Numbered from the stretch's first letter, positions 36,562 through 46,619 are shown. The stretch is DNA of 64,000 bases from G963556115 sp963666605 (GCA_965140405.1 OZ223208.1:930001-994000); one strand, 5' to 3'. Numbers and translations: made by a program. Notes: generated by a model from the sequence alone, not told the origin.

Positions 36562-36577
36562 TATAAACATCCAAAGG

Positions 36578-36979
36578 TTATTTTTTAGTATACTCTACAT
36601 AAACGGTTCGATTTCTCGCCCCATCAAACTCAGCAAAATATATAGACTGCCAAGTTCCCAGTAGCATTCTGCCATCTTGAATAATAATCTGCTCAGACAC
36701 ACCAACCAATGAACATAATACATGGCTATGCGAATTCCCCTCACCATGAGTATAATATGGCTGATTTGCAGGGACAAGTTTCTTCATATTTGCAACCCAA
36801 TCCCTACATACATCAGGATCTGCGTTCTCATTGATAGTGATACCACCAGTTGTATGAGGACAAAATATTGTAATCACTCCATTTTCAGCTTCGAGATCTT
36901 TTATAGCCTCACGCACCTCTTTATCAATATTTATCAGTTGCAATGGACTAGTTGTCCTAACACCAAAAGAAACCGCCAT
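36578..36979 (-). CDS. yjbQ: YjbQ/UPF0047 family protein
   Basis: This 133-residue single-domain protein has the family blocks ITIFCPHTTGGITINENAD, HGEGNSHSHV and LLGTWQSIYFAEFDG. YjbQ homologues have a weak thiamine-phosphate synthase side activity; their main role is unsettled. It starts 13 bp after the diguanylate cyclase gene and is probably co-transcribed with it. Confidence 0.9.
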   Translation of the reverse strand: MAVSFGVRTTSPLQLINIDKEVREAIKDLEAENGVITIFCPHTTGGITINENADPDVCRDWVANMKKLVPANQPYYTHGEGNSHSHVLCSLVGVSEQIIIQDGRMLLGTWQSIYFAEFDGARNRTVYVEYTKK

Positions 36980-36992
36980 ACCGTATTACTCC

Positions 36993-37904
36993 TTATTTAA
37001 AGACTACCTTATCTTTCCCAGAATTTTTGGCTTCATATAAGCGCTTATCAGCTAGCTCATATATTTTATCAAAACTCATATCATCATTATTAAGATCACA
37101 CATGCCTGATATTCCATAGCTAATCGTCACTTCAATTTCCCCCTTATCTGTCTTTACCGATAAGAAATTGAGCTCACATCTAATTCTTTCTACCAATAAT
37201 GCGGCCATGCTCTTCTTGGTTTCAGCAAGGAGTATTACAAACTCCTCTCCGCCCCATCTGCACAAGAAATCACTCCCACGAATTTTCTTTCTCAAGTTAT
37301 CCGCAATGGATTTTATTACTTCATCCCCTACCCCGTGCCCATACTTGTCATTTACATTTTTGAAATTATCAATATCTAAAATTACAAAGCTCAAATCTCT
37401 ACCATACCGTAAAGATCTTTTAAATTCTAAATTGCTCTTTTCAATAAAGTACCGTCTATTCCACAACGAAGTTAAAGGGTCCGTCATCGACATTTCAAAC
37501 AACTGTTCCCTGAGAAGCTTATTTTCGACATGTACATTAATTCTTAGCAACACTTCCTGAAAAAAGAATGGTTTGATAATATAGTCATTACCACCAACTT
37601 CAAAGGCTTTTAGAATGTCATCCTGCTGACTTTTGGCTGTAATAAAAATTATTGGTATATTAGCGATTTCACTATCATTTCGTATTTCTTTACATGCCTC
37701 ATATCCATCCATAACTGGCATCATAATATCAAGAAGGATCAGATCAGGCTTTTCTTTCTTCGCAACCTCTATACCTTCAACACCATTTGTCGCGGTTAGA
37801 ACATCGTACCCATTTTTTATAAGGAAATTCTTTAGAATAACTATATTATTTGGCACATCATCTACGATGAGTACAGTTCTTTTTCTGTCTAATATTTCAT
37901 TCAT
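36993..37904 (-). CDS. PleD-like diguanylate cyclase (REC-GGDEF)
   Basis: This 303-residue protein makes cyclic di-GMP. Its receiver domain (1-125) has LIVDDVPNN, PDLILLDIMMPVMDG and IIKPF intact. The GGDEF domain (about 135-303) has DPLTSLWNRRYF, LDIDNFKNVNDKYGH and RWGGEEF. The product-inhibition I-site RxxD is present as RGSD just before it. It is therefore a phosphorylation-controlled, probably feedback-inhibited cyclase. Cyclic di-GMP often controls exopolysaccharide, but no link to the locus at 1-12 kb is shown. It is followed by yjbQ after 13 bp. Confidence 0.93.
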   Translation of the reverse strand: MNEILDRKRTVLIVDDVPNNIVILKNFLIKNGYDVLTATNGVEGIEVAKKEKPDLILLDIMMPVMDGYEACKEIRNDSEIANIPIIFITAKSQQDDILKAFEVGGNDYIIKPFFFQEVLLRINVHVENKLLREQLFEMSMTDPLTSLWNRRYFIEKSNLEFKRSLRYGRDLSFVILDIDNFKNVNDKYGHGVGDEVIKSIADNLRKKIRGSDFLCRWGGEEFVILLAETKKSMAALLVERIRCELNFLSVKTDKGEIEVTISYGISGMCDLNNDDMSFDKIYELADKRLYEAKNSGKDKVVFK

Positions 37905-38458
37905 ACTTATCTCTAAATGGAAACAAGCCTCATATCTAAGCTGACTTATTTCAGTACTATCAAAAACTTAGATTATAACGCAAGCAGACAAAACATAACT
38001 TATGTAATATTTTGCCTTGTATAAAATTTGAAAAAAACTCAACATCTAAATTTTCTTTACATATTTAATGCTATAACTCAATGATATCATATCTATACAA
38101 AAAATAAAGGAAAAAATATCTATCTAATCCAAAGCACTATGTGTCTTTACACTCAATCTTGTTCTAGCCACAAAACTCACAAAACACTCATTTTACCAAG
38201 AAGTCAACTAATACCAAAAATATTATATATAAACGAAAAATTATGTAACCTTATAAAAGATTTGTTTCTCTATATTATGGGCGTTTTATACCGTTTTTAT
38301 GTAAATAGACACTCCGTATTTAAATCATAAGACCAAAAAAACATCCACTTCTACCGAATCTGCCTGTATCTCTCTAAAGTAAAACCTACAGAGCGGACGA
38401 TAAGTTTTTGTAAACAACATCAAGAAGATGAAAATTAATCACTAGAGGAGATTTCTTT
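37905..38458. other. 554-bp divergent spacer
   Basis: This is AT-rich DNA between the leftward diguanylate cyclase and a rightward coiled-coil gene. A 63-codon frame (38139-38330) has no ribosome site and no family signal, so I do not count it. I see no stable RNA fold or repeat. Confidence 0.5.
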
Positions 38459-38956
38459 ATGCCACGCAAAAGCGTTAAAATCCAGAGTAAAATTGATGCA
38501 ACCAATGAAAAACGAAACCTTATTGACAGCCTTGAGCTTCTACGAGGAAATACCACGGTAAAGGATAAACTAACAAAAAATAGTGATGATTTCACAACAA
38601 CATCTTCTACAGAACAAAACAGCTCTACAATGTTCAAATCTATGGAATTAGAGTTAAGAAGGTTACAGTCTTCAAACATTCTTCTAGAGAGCGACCTAAA
38701 AAAGATGGAGCAAAAAGCCTTAGACGCTATCGCTGAATCAGGACATATCCGTCACCAACTAGATATCGCTCGTGACAATACCTCAGCCAATGAGACGCGC
38801 TATTATGCAGAAGAGCGCCAAGCAATCCTAGATGAACTACGCCACTCCCGTTATACACACAGCATGCTTACCGAAGCAATTAATGATAGTCAGAACGAAA
38901 TCACTCGTCTAACAAAGACCATCGAAAAACTCACGTTAAAGCTTCTTTCAGCCTAA
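38459..38956 (+). CDS. Coiled-coil hypothetical protein
   Basis: This 165-residue protein has GAGGAG 8 nt before the ATG. Residues 1-60 are basic then polar and Ser/Thr-rich, probably disordered. Residues about 60-165 form charged coiled coil (MELELRRLQSSNILLESDL; QNEITRLTKTIEKLTLKLL). No family is recognised. It is monocistronic, ending at a clear terminator. Confidence 0.7.
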   Translation: MPRKSVKIQSKIDATNEKRNLIDSLELLRGNTTVKDKLTKNSDDFTTTSSTEQNSSTMFKSMELELRRLQSSNILLESDLKKMEQKALDAIAESGHIRHQLDIARDNTSANETRYYAEERQAILDELRHSRYTHSMLTEAINDSQNEITRLTKTIEKLTLKLLSA

Positions 38957-38982
38957 GAATCATAACAAATCTAGTAATATCA

Positions 38983-39023
38983 ACATTGTCACTTGATTAT
39001 TCAAGGGGCAATGTTTTTGTTTT
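38983..39023 (+). terminator. Intrinsic terminator of the coiled-coil gene
   Basis: A 14-position stem (ACATTGTCACTTGA with TCAAGGGGCAATGT, one mismatch and one wobble) is followed by TTTTGTTTT. Confidence 0.85.
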
Positions 39024-39155
39024 ACGAAGAGTTATTTCAGGTTGCAAACCACATGTTTTTCCTTAAAATAGATCCTTACTTTAATTATTGTCATTTGTAA
39101 TCATTTTTTGACTGCTGTCACTATTCTGATTATTATATTTGTGAAAGACCTATTT

Positions 39156-40238
39156 ATGGAAAGCGCTAAAAGGATTGTAATAGTACTATCCGCACTAGAT
39201 ATGAGTGGCCCAGCTTTTGCGGCTCTTAATCTTATCCCTAGTATATTATCTAGCGGCAAATCTGTAATGGTTGTAGGTCTCGAAGGTGGGGAGCGAGAGG
39301 ATCTATTTAAAGAATTAGGTTGCGAAGTAAGAATATTTCCAAAATTAGGGGTTCCCCTTCTTGGTCGAAAAGCCATGGATGAAATCAAAAAATTCAACCC
39401 CGACATAATTCACGCCCAATCACTCAACACTGTTAAAAAGATTCTCGGCACTGTCAGTCATATCGGCTGCCCACTAGTCGTCACAGTCAACAGAATAGAC
39501 ATTAGTGATATAGAAGACATTAGTATCTTCCAAGATGCTAATATTATAGCTCTTTCAGATGCGATAAAAGAGCGACTCATAAATAGAGATGGTTTTTCAC
39601 AAGATCAGGTTTGTGTAATTCCAAATGGTATAGATCTTAAGCACTTCCCATTTAATGACGAACTAGAAAGTTCAGAGAGCGCTATCAAACTGCACAACCT
39701 CCCAGTCATTGGCACATATGGAACACTTCTTGAGTCCAAGGGTCAGCGAGACTTCCTGCAAGCCATTTCAAAACTTAAAGAGAGAGGGATTGACGCAGAA
39801 TTCCTGATAATGGGTCATGGACCAGACAAGCCAAAGCTTAGAGAGATAGCAGAAGAGCTGGGTATTGCCCACCGACTCACATTCTCAGCCAGCACCATAA
39901 TTGATTCAAAAAATATCAGCAGTATCGATATATTTGTAGAGCCTACCAGACAGGAAGGTTTTGGAATGTCGGTATTACAAGCCATGGCGAGTGGAGTACC
40001 TGTAGTAGCATGTGGCGTAGGTGGGATTTACTCTCTTATAGAAGATGGCGAAAACGGAATACTTGTTACGTCGGGAGACACCGAGGCTATGTGTGATGCA
40101 ATCTGTCGACTACTAAATGATAGTACCCTAAGATGCAAGCTAATACGTAACGCTAGAACAAAGGTTGAACAAGAATTCAGTTCAAAAAAGGTCTGCTCTG
40201 TACTCCTAGAGTATTATGATGAAATTCTTAATCAATAA
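39156..40238 (+). CDS. GT4-family glycosyltransferase
   Basis: This ~360-residue GT-B fold enzyme has an N-terminal domain with VLSALDMSGPAFAALNLI and PDIIHAQS. The C-terminal nucleotide-sugar-binding domain has IPNGIDLKHF, IGTYGTLLESKGQRDFLQA, IMGHGPDKPKLRE and EGFGMSVLQAMASGVPVVA. In the E-x7-E signature the second Glu is Gln. The ATG at 39156 gives a normal N-terminus; the open frame begins at a TTG at 39108 with no support. The acceptor is unknown. It stands alone between terminators, opposite manA. Confidence 0.85.
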   Translation: MESAKRIVIVLSALDMSGPAFAALNLIPSILSSGKSVMVVGLEGGEREDLFKELGCEVRIFPKLGVPLLGRKAMDEIKKFNPDIIHAQSLNTVKKILGTVSHIGCPLVVTVNRIDISDIEDISIFQDANIIALSDAIKERLINRDGFSQDQVCVIPNGIDLKHFPFNDELESSESAIKLHNLPVIGTYGTLLESKGQRDFLQAISKLKERGIDAEFLIMGHGPDKPKLREIAEELGIAHRLTFSASTIIDSKNISSIDIFVEPTRQEGFGMSVLQAMASGVPVVACGVGGIYSLIEDGENGILVTSGDTEAMCDAICRLLNDSTLRCKLIRNARTKVEQEFSSKKVCSVLLEYYDEILNQ

Positions 40239-40263
40239 CCTACACAATATTATAGACATATAA

Positions 40264-40297
40264 AAAGCCCAACCTAACTTTATGAAGGTTGGGCTTT
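40264..40297. terminator. Bidirectional terminator between GT4 and manA
   Basis: A 12-bp perfect stem (AAAGCCCAACCT with its complement, 10-nt loop) lies between convergent genes, with A/T runs at its edges. Confidence 0.85.
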
Positions 40298-40316
40298 ATG
40301 ATAACAAGTAATGTCT

Positions 40317-41420
40317 CTACTTATGGGTAACCAAATAAACTTCAAGCCCATCATCACATTTATCACTTGCGACAAATTTAAATGATTTATTCATTGGCAG
40401 TAATACTGCCGCACCTTGACTTACATGATATTCTACACCATCAGTTATAAGCATACCACTACCCTTTACAGAGATAGCCAAAACCCAAGAAGTCGGTTTC
40501 AACTCATACTCACTACTTATCTCCAAGACTTCAACATGGAAGCAGTCATCATAACCCTCACCAACAACAGTACTCAGCGTTCCTCCATCCTGTGATGCAA
40601 TCTCTTTTCTAGATAAGAAGTATCTATCATGGAGTGATTCAAGAGTATTCTCTTCATAATGAAAACAGTCGAGGGCAGTATCTTGATCAAGTCCACCCCA
40701 ACGCTCACGTTCACTAAATATCACAGATCCGCATGTTAGTTCTGGCTGTATGATGAGGTCTGTTGGCTCCTGAACCTCAAGTAGAAATACCCCTGGACCT
40801 ATAGCATGCGCTAGACCACCCGGTAAAAACCAGACATCTCCCGGCTTTACAGGAACTTTGTGAAAATAACTTTCTAATTTTTCAAAGTCCTCTTCATCAA
40901 CAGCTTCAGATACCTTCTTTTTTGTGACACCTTCTTTAAAACCTAAGAGCAGGTATGGCTCTTCTCCATCGATAACTCTAGACCCAAGAATGATCCAACA
41001 CTCAGTCTTACCATAAATACTATCAAAGTGTTTTTTAGCAAACTTCCTGTCTGGATGAACCTGCAAACTTAAGCGCATAGCTGAGTCCAAAAACTTGCAT
41101 AAAACAGGAAAACCCTCAGCAGCCTTCTCATCACTACCAAAGAGCACCTCAGAAAATTCCGGTAGTAAATCAGCAAAATATGGGCCCACACTCCCATCAG
41201 CCAACTTGATTCTAGACAAGCCTTCATCTTCAGGATGATCAGGTCCATTATTTGCTCTCGTAGTACTAGCAATCCAAGCCTCAGGAAAGTCACAATCCAC
41301 CTCTGTCTCTTCTCCCATCAACCTATCAATTAATGCCCCACCAGTATAACACCTATACGACCTGGCATGCTCAAAAAAGAGTGGCTTACCTGCTAAATCT
41401 TCCTTCTTTATATTACTCAA
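40317..41420 (-). CDS. manA: Mannose-6-phosphate isomerase, class I
   Basis: This 367-residue zinc enzyme interconverts mannose 6-phosphate and fructose 6-phosphate. Metal and active-site blocks are LSLQVHPD, KTECWIILG, LPGGLAHAIG and LEVQEPTD. The start is a TTG at 41420: GGAG lies 6 nt upstream, and the codon overlaps the end of the regulator gene (stop at 41413), indicating translational coupling. Pairing with a GntR/LacI-type regulator suggests control by a sugar or sugar phosphate. Confidence 0.92.
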   Translation of the reverse strand: MSNIKKEDLAGKPLFFEHARSYRCYTGGALIDRLMGEETEVDCDFPEAWIASTTRANNGPDHPEDEGLSRIKLADGSVGPYFADLLPEFSEVLFGSDEKAAEGFPVLCKFLDSAMRLSLQVHPDRKFAKKHFDSIYGKTECWIILGSRVIDGEEPYLLLGFKEGVTKKKVSEAVDEEDFEKLESYFHKVPVKPGDVWFLPGGLAHAIGPGVFLLEVQEPTDLIIQPELTCGSVIFSERERWGGLDQDTALDCFHYEENTLESLHDRYFLSRKEIASQDGGTLSTVVGEGYDDCFHVEVLEISSEYELKPTSWVLAISVKGSGMLITDGVEYHVSQGAAVLLPMNKSFKFVASDKCDDGLEVYLVTHK

Positions 41421-42438
41421 TTAATTCTCCTTTTAAAATGACCTCTTTTGCCTTCCACTTATCACCCAACTGCTGTTGTTGAAATATTAACTCCACTGTC
41501 TTTCGTGCCATCTCTTCAAATGGTTGCATTACAGTTATAATTGGGTATTTATTATTTGTTGCTATTCCATCTATCCCATAGACCATTTCCAATTTATTAC
41601 ATTTCTCTATAAGACTTAGTGCAGTATGATCATTGACACAAACATATGCTCTCTTACTACGGTCTCCTTTGTGATTCAAAAGCATTTCAGCAATATAATC
41701 AGAGTCAGACTCATTCTTATCACTCACAAATAAATCATACACATATGAATTGGCTTCACACCATTCAATAAATGCAACCTTTCTACTTTCAGTACTATCA
41801 CCAACAATCCCTGCAAGAGACAGGAATGTATAGACTTCTGCTGACCTCTCCCTAGCATGCTCCAAAATTCTTACTAATGCATCCTTATTATCCAACCCAA
41901 CAAAATCAGCATACTTCCCAGGTAACACCCTATCAAAAAACACGATATTTGCGCCCAAAGCTCGCAACCTTGCACAGACAGAGGTTAACTCAGAACATCC
42001 ACTTGCCCAAATAATGATATTATTGATACCCTTCTGCATCAACTCAAGCATTACTTTATCATCATCTTCAGGCTTCTTGTTGATCTTCAAAATCATCATA
42101 GTATAACGCTCAGCAAGAGCACTCTCAAGGGCAGAAATAAAAGTTAGCCCAAACCCATCAATATCCGGGCATATTATTGCCACTGCCTTTATTGATCCAG
42201 AGTAGCCGCTAATTCTATTTGAAATATGTGTCCCGGAACCTTGAATCCGCTTGAGTAACCCTGTCTTCTCCAAAGCATCATAAGCTTGCCTAACAGTATC
42301 TCTTGACACGCCGACACGATCAGCCATCTCTCTCTCACTAGGTAATTTTTCACCAAGCTTATACTCTCCATGGAGTATTTTTTCTGATATCTCTTCTGAT
42401 ATCCTCTGAGCTTTAGTCTTTTTATCTTTATAATCCAT
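41413..42438 (-). CDS. GntR-LacI hybrid transcriptional regulator
   Basis: This 341-residue regulator has an N-terminal GntR winged helix (about 8-75), with LGEKLPSEREMADRVGVSRDTVRQAY and GLLKRIQGSGTHI. The C-terminal ~260 residues are a periplasmic-binding-protein-like effector domain of the LacI/GalR type (VAIICPDIDGFG; NIVFFDR; AYVCVNDHTAL; PFEEMARKTVEL). This is the AraR-type architecture. It probably represses its own operon with manA and senses a carbohydrate. The ribosome site is weak. Confidence 0.9.
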   Translation of the reverse strand: MDYKDKKTKAQRISEEISEKILHGEYKLGEKLPSEREMADRVGVSRDTVRQAYDALEKTGLLKRIQGSGTHISNRISGYSGSIKAVAIICPDIDGFGLTFISALESALAERYTMMILKINKKPEDDDKVMLELMQKGINNIIIWASGCSELTSVCARLRALGANIVFFDRVLPGKYADFVGLDNKDALVRILEHARERSAEVYTFLSLAGIVGDSTESRKVAFIEWCEANSYVYDLFVSDKNESDSDYIAEMLLNHKGDRSKRAYVCVNDHTALSLIEKCNKLEMVYGIDGIATNNKYPIITVMQPFEEMARKTVELIFQQQQLGDKWKAKEVILKGELIE

Positions 42439-42807
42439 TGCAATTACACTTTATGCAACATAATCCTCATAAAGAGCTCTACTTTCTAACAGCATAAATA
42501 ATAATGACTTTACAAAAATTGGTATGCTTTCTATATACCTTTTACCACCCTAATTCACTTTAGTCAAATTAATTCTCGTAAAATCATCTAATACGACAAT
42601 GTAAATCGCATAAAATTTGCCCCATATAAACTACTTTTACAAATTTAATTGCTGAATTAAATATTGATACCAGCGTCATTTTGACTAAACTTGCATAGAT
42701 TATAATATGAATTGGTTAAATCCTAAAAAATACTGATATTTTCAGGGCTATGCCGATACTACCAAGACAAACAAGTTGAACATTTTAAAGAGTGGAGCTA
42801 TACTAGC
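42439..42807. other. Divergent spacer and alaS leader
   Basis: No gene is seen. A TATAAT at 42701-42706 is a probable -10 for alaS, with only weak -35 options (ATTTTG at 17 bp; TTGACT at 14 bp). A 7-bp hairpin (ATTTAAT/ATTAAAT, 42643-42662) lies upstream of it. No T-box features are seen. Confidence 0.45.
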
Positions 42808-45447
42808 ATGAAAACAGATGAAATCCGTAAGCAATACCTAAACTTCTTCCAGAGCAAAGGCGCAAAGCTCTGTACTTCAGATTCACTAGTTCCTGCCAAT
42901 GACCCAACCCTGCTATTTACTGGTGCAGGCATGAACCAATTCAAGGATTACTTCCTTGGTATAGGCAAGATGGATTTTCGTTCCGCAACCAGCTCTCAAA
43001 AGTGTATACGTACAGGCGATATTATGAATGTTGGTGTTACCCCTTGCCATCATACTTTCTTCGAAATGCTAGGTAATTTTTCATTTGGTGATTATTTCAA
43101 AGAAGAGGCTATCGAATGGGCATGGGAATTTCTCACAAGTGTGATGAAGATTGATGAAAATCGTCTAGAAGTATCTGTCCACCATACAGACACTGAGGCA
43201 GCTCAGATCTGGGAGAAAAAAATTGGCCTCACCAAGAAAAAGATCAATCCTTTAGGTGACCACGATAATTTCTGGCCAGCAGATGCTCCAAAACTTGGAC
43301 CAAATGGACCGTGCGGTCCATGCAGTGAAATCTTCTATGATAGAGGTCCAGAGTACGGAGAAGACCAAGGTATTACGGGTGAAAATAGACGTTGGGTGGA
43401 GATCTGGAATCTTGTATTCACACAATTTGACAGACAGAATGATGGTAGCTTGTTAGAGCTACCACAGAGAAACATAGATACAGGGATGGGGCTAGAACGC
43501 ATGGCTAGTTGCATGCAGAATACCGCAACCAACATGGATATTGACATCTTTGTTCCACTTGTACAGGCAGTAGCAGATATCTCTGAGAAAAAATACGGAG
43601 CAAGTGATACTGACGACAGACTCATGCGCAGAATCGCAGATCACGCTAGAGCAGTAGCATTCTGTATTTCAGATGGAGTTATGCCTAGTAACACACATAG
43701 AGGCTATGTGCTTAAGAGACTACTAAGAAGAGCTGCAATTGATGGGCGTGGTCTCGGTATTAAGAGAGCATTCCTAAATGACCTTGTACCAATCATTGCA
43801 GATGTTATGGGCACAGCCTACCCAGAACTTATCACACAGTCCTCGCAGATCAAAGAGACTGTTCTAAACGAAGAGGATAAATTCCTCTCGACCCTTGAAA
43901 AGGGTCTTACTATGATTGATATGGCAGTAAGCAAGACCAAGAAAGACCAACTATCGACCTTCTCAGGTACGGCAGCATTCGAACTATACGATACTTATGG
44001 TTTCCCATACGAGCTTACCGAAGAAGTAGTTAAAAAAGCTGGTTTCGATGTTGACCGTGAAGGCTTTGACGAAGCAATGACCCGAGCAAAAGAAACTGCT
44101 CGCGCAGGCGCCAAGATGAAGGGTGATGTCTTTAGCAAAGGCCCTCTTACTGAGGTTAAAAAGCTTACCAGTGAAACAATCTTTACAGGGTATGAGTCAC
44201 CAGCTCTTGATGGAGCAAAAGTAATTGCTATTATAAAAGGGGAAAATCTTATAGATAGTGCGAGTGCTGGTGATGAGATCAGCATTATACTTGATAAAAC
44301 CTCATTCTACGGAGAATCAGGAGGTCAGGTTGGCGATACAGGCTCTATTGTCGGCTTAGGCAATCTAGAAATAAGTATCGAGGATACCGAGAAGGTAGAC
44401 GGTATATTTGTCCACATAGGTAGAGTTGAATCAGGTGAAATCAAAAAGAATGAAGAAGTTAGTTGCAGAGTTGATGAACAACGCAGACAAGATATCTGCC
44501 GTAACCATACAGCAACACACCTACTCCATAAAGCCCTACAGGAAATTCTGGGTGAAGGAGCAGTCCAAAAGGGTAGTTACGTATCTCCAGATAAACTACG
44601 TTTCGACTTCCAGCATAATAAAGCACTTACTCTAGATGAACGCAGACGAGTAAATGAGCTTGTCAACTCATACATTCTTGAAGCTAGTGACGTTGAGACA
44701 ACAGTTACAAGTATTGATGAAGCAAGAAAAGCTGGAGCAACAGCATTGTTTGGTGAGAAGTACGGAGACACTGTAAGAATGGTAAAGATTGGCAACTATT
44801 CTACAGAATTATGCGGCGGTACGCATATCAGTAACACCTCACTAATCGGTTCATTCGGCGGTGTAAACCACGAAGCAGTTGGCGCTGGTATAAGACGTAT
44901 TGAGGCAGTTACTGGACACTACGCTCACCGAATGATGAGAAAACTTTCAGCTATCCTTATGAATATGAGTACAGATCTAAAGGTTGGTATTGATGATCTT
45001 GAAGACAAGATAAAGTCTATGCTTGAGAATGAGAAAGATCTTAAAAAAGAATTAGCCGCTCTAAAAAGTGATATGGTGAGGGGTAGTTTATCAGATATCG
45101 AACCTGTAGCATTAGGAGACATATCATATGTAGCGGTAAACGCTGGAGCAGTTATGGGTAAGGATCTGGCGATAGCAGCCGACACTGTCAAAAAGAAACT
45201 AGGCAGTAGTGGTGTAGCAGTAATCGCCGGAACAGACGGCACCAAGGTAGGCCTTGTCGTTACAGTAGGTTCAGACCTAGCCCCAAAAAGGCTGAAAGCT
45301 GGAGATCTTGTCAAAGAGCTCGCTCCAATAGTAGGCGGAGGCGGTGGCGGACGCCCTGACATGGCTCAAGCAGGCGGTAAAAACCCAGAGAAGCTTGATG
45401 AAATGCTTGCTGCTGTTGCCCAGACAATAACCAAGCTACTAAAGTAA
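42808..45447 (+). CDS. alaS: Alanyl-tRNA synthetase
   Basis: This 879-residue synthetase has a class II catalytic core (GAGMNQFKDYFLG, HHTFFEMLGNFSFGDYF, MGLERMA) and a tRNA-recognition region. The editing domain carries HTATHLLHKAL and CGGTHISNT, the zinc-binding H-x3-H...C-x3-H set. The C-terminal DHHA1-type domain (VAVIAGTDGTKVGLVV; GGGGGGRPDMAQAGG) is complete. The length is typical, and a very strong terminator follows. Confidence 0.97.
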   Translation: MKTDEIRKQYLNFFQSKGAKLCTSDSLVPANDPTLLFTGAGMNQFKDYFLGIGKMDFRSATSSQKCIRTGDIMNVGVTPCHHTFFEMLGNFSFGDYFKEEAIEWAWEFLTSVMKIDENRLEVSVHHTDTEAAQIWEKKIGLTKKKINPLGDHDNFWPADAPKLGPNGPCGPCSEIFYDRGPEYGEDQGITGENRRWVEIWNLVFTQFDRQNDGSLLELPQRNIDTGMGLERMASCMQNTATNMDIDIFVPLVQAVADISEKKYGASDTDDRLMRRIADHARAVAFCISDGVMPSNTHRGYVLKRLLRRAAIDGRGLGIKRAFLNDLVPIIADVMGTAYPELITQSSQIKETVLNEEDKFLSTLEKGLTMIDMAVSKTKKDQLSTFSGTAAFELYDTYGFPYELTEEVVKKAGFDVDREGFDEAMTRAKETARAGAKMKGDVFSKGPLTEVKKLTSETIFTGYESPALDGAKVIAIIKGENLIDSASAGDEISIILDKTSFYGESGGQVGDTGSIVGLGNLEISIEDTEKVDGIFVHIGRVESGEIKKNEEVSCRVDEQRRQDICRNHTATHLLHKALQEILGEGAVQKGSYVSPDKLRFDFQHNKALTLDERRRVNELVNSYILEASDVETTVTSIDEARKAGATALFGEKYGDTVRMVKIGNYSTELCGGTHISNTSLIGSFGGVNHEAVGAGIRRIEAVTGHYAHRMMRKLSAILMNMSTDLKVGIDDLEDKIKSMLENEKDLKKELAALKSDMVRGSLSDIEPVALGDISYVAVNAGAVMGKDLAIAADTVKKKLGSSGVAVIAGTDGTKVGLVVTVGSDLAPKRLKAGDLVKELAPIVGGGGGGRPDMAQAGGKNPEKLDEMLAAVAQTITKLLK

Positions 45448-45460
45448 TCAGAATACAGTT

Positions 45461-45509
45461 ATTATTTAAAAAGAGCTTATGACTAGGTCATAAGCTCTTT
45501 TTAAATAAT
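45461..45509 (+). terminator. Intrinsic terminator of alaS
   Basis: A perfect stem of about 23 bp (core AAAGAGCTTATGAC, 3-nt loop TAG) has a T run in its 3' arm. Confidence 0.92.
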
Positions 45510-45618
45510 AACACTACAACCATCTACAAAGCAATATAAAGCCCAAGCCCACACTCATAATGATCCTCATTACCAATTATAACAATTACAGTATTCCTGC
45601 CAAATACCCAAATCTCTA

Positions 45619-45646
45619 TTGACTAAAATAATTTAAAGAGTATATT
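45619..45646 (+). promoter_or_regulatory. Probable sigma-70 promoter of the three-gene operon
   Basis: TTGACT and TATATT are separated by 16 bp, about 85 nt before the first start codon. Confidence 0.5.
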
Positions 45647-45732
45647 AATAATGTGTGTTAGTTTTATTTGTGTAATATCAGATCATAATATACCATAACC
45701 GATAGTTCTTCATCCTACAGGAGAGTTGCAGA

Positions 45733-46128
45733 GTGATAGATATAGATACTGCTTCAGCTAACCAAGAGGAAATAGACAATAATTGCAATTATGGCAGCTT
45801 TGATAATAACGGCACTGTTCAAGAAATAGCAAGCTATATCTATAAGTATAAATTTTGGATTAAATTTTCTTCCATCTTTTCAATTATACTAGGTATAATT
45901 TTATGCCTATCCATTGTTGGCATCGTTATTGGTTGGCTTCCTATATGGCTAGGCATGATTTTACGAAGTAGCATTAATAGCTTTGAAAAAGCTTACGTTG
46001 AAGGAGAGACTTTAGAACTCGAATGTGGCATCATAGAGATTAATAGATACTTTAAGATCAATGGGATATTACACCTTTTTTTCCTGCTAATATGGTTTGT
46101 ATTTATTATCGTAAGAATAGGATCATAG
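45733..46128 (+). CDS. Small membrane protein, DUF5362-like
   Basis: The GTG start at 45733 is supported by AGGAG 9 nt upstream. The 131-residue protein has a polar ~35-residue N-terminus, then three hydrophobic helices: one or a hairpin at about 42-77 (IFSIILGIILCLSIVGIVIGW) and one at the C-terminus (LHLFFLLIWFVFIIV). The layout resembles the DUF5362 family; function is unknown. It is first in a compact operon with a second small membrane protein of the same plan and a large soluble protein. Confidence 0.7.
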   Translation: MIDIDTASANQEEIDNNCNYGSFDNNGTVQEIASYIYKYKFWIKFSSIFSIILGIILCLSIVGIVIGWLPIWLGMILRSSINSFEKAYVEGETLELECGIIEINRYFKINGILHLFFLLIWFVFIIVRIGS

Positions 46129-46196
46129 TAGTTGATTAAACAGTTAGTTTATATTTTATGACAATAAAGCCTACCTGATTACAAGGAAACAGCGCC

Positions 46197-46619
46197 ATGA
46201 ATACTAACTATTCAAACTCGAGCAACTATAGCTCTAATAATTCATGCGATCACTTAGACTCTAGCACAATAGTGAGAAGAGTAACGCATCTATTAATAAA
46301 AGGTAAAGGTTGGCTTAAAATATTTGGAATTTTACTGTTAATTTCAGGCGTGGGTGCAGTATTGGAATCATTTGTCTTTTTTTCTGAATCCTCCAATGGC
46401 ACGACCATTTCTGGAACTGAAATTATTTTAGGAATCTTGCTTCTAAAAGCTTATTCAGCAATAATAAGAACAGAAAAAACAGAAAGTATTGAGGATATTA
46501 GAGACACCTTCAGGTCAATTGGCATATATTTTGTAATAAATGGAATATCCTTATTACTGTTTTGCGGGCTTATTTTACTTGGATCTTTGGCCATTGTTAG
46601 TTTGCTTTTACTACAATAA
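46197..46619 (+). CDS. Second small membrane protein of the same plan
   Basis: This 140-residue protein has an Asn/Ser-rich N-terminus (about 25 residues), then membrane helices at about 43-60 (IFGILLLISGVGAVLESFVF), about 75-88 and 110-138. The order polar tail, KGKGWLKIFGIL, helices matches the upstream gene (YKFWIKFSSIF), so the two look like diverged paralogues. It starts 68 bp after the first gene and ends 35 bp before the third. Function is unknown. Confidence 0.7.
   Translation: MNTNYSNSSNYSSNNSCDHLDSSTIVRRVTHLLIKGKGWLKIFGILLLISGVGAVLESFVFFSESSNGTTISGTEIILGILLLKAYSAIIRTEKTESIEDIRDTFRSIGIYFVINGISLLLFCGLILLGSLAIVSLLLLQ

Noticed and set aside
38139..38330. 63-codon plus-strand frame in the large spacer
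   Set aside because: No ribosome site, no recognisable domain, and composition like the surrounding AT-rich spacer.
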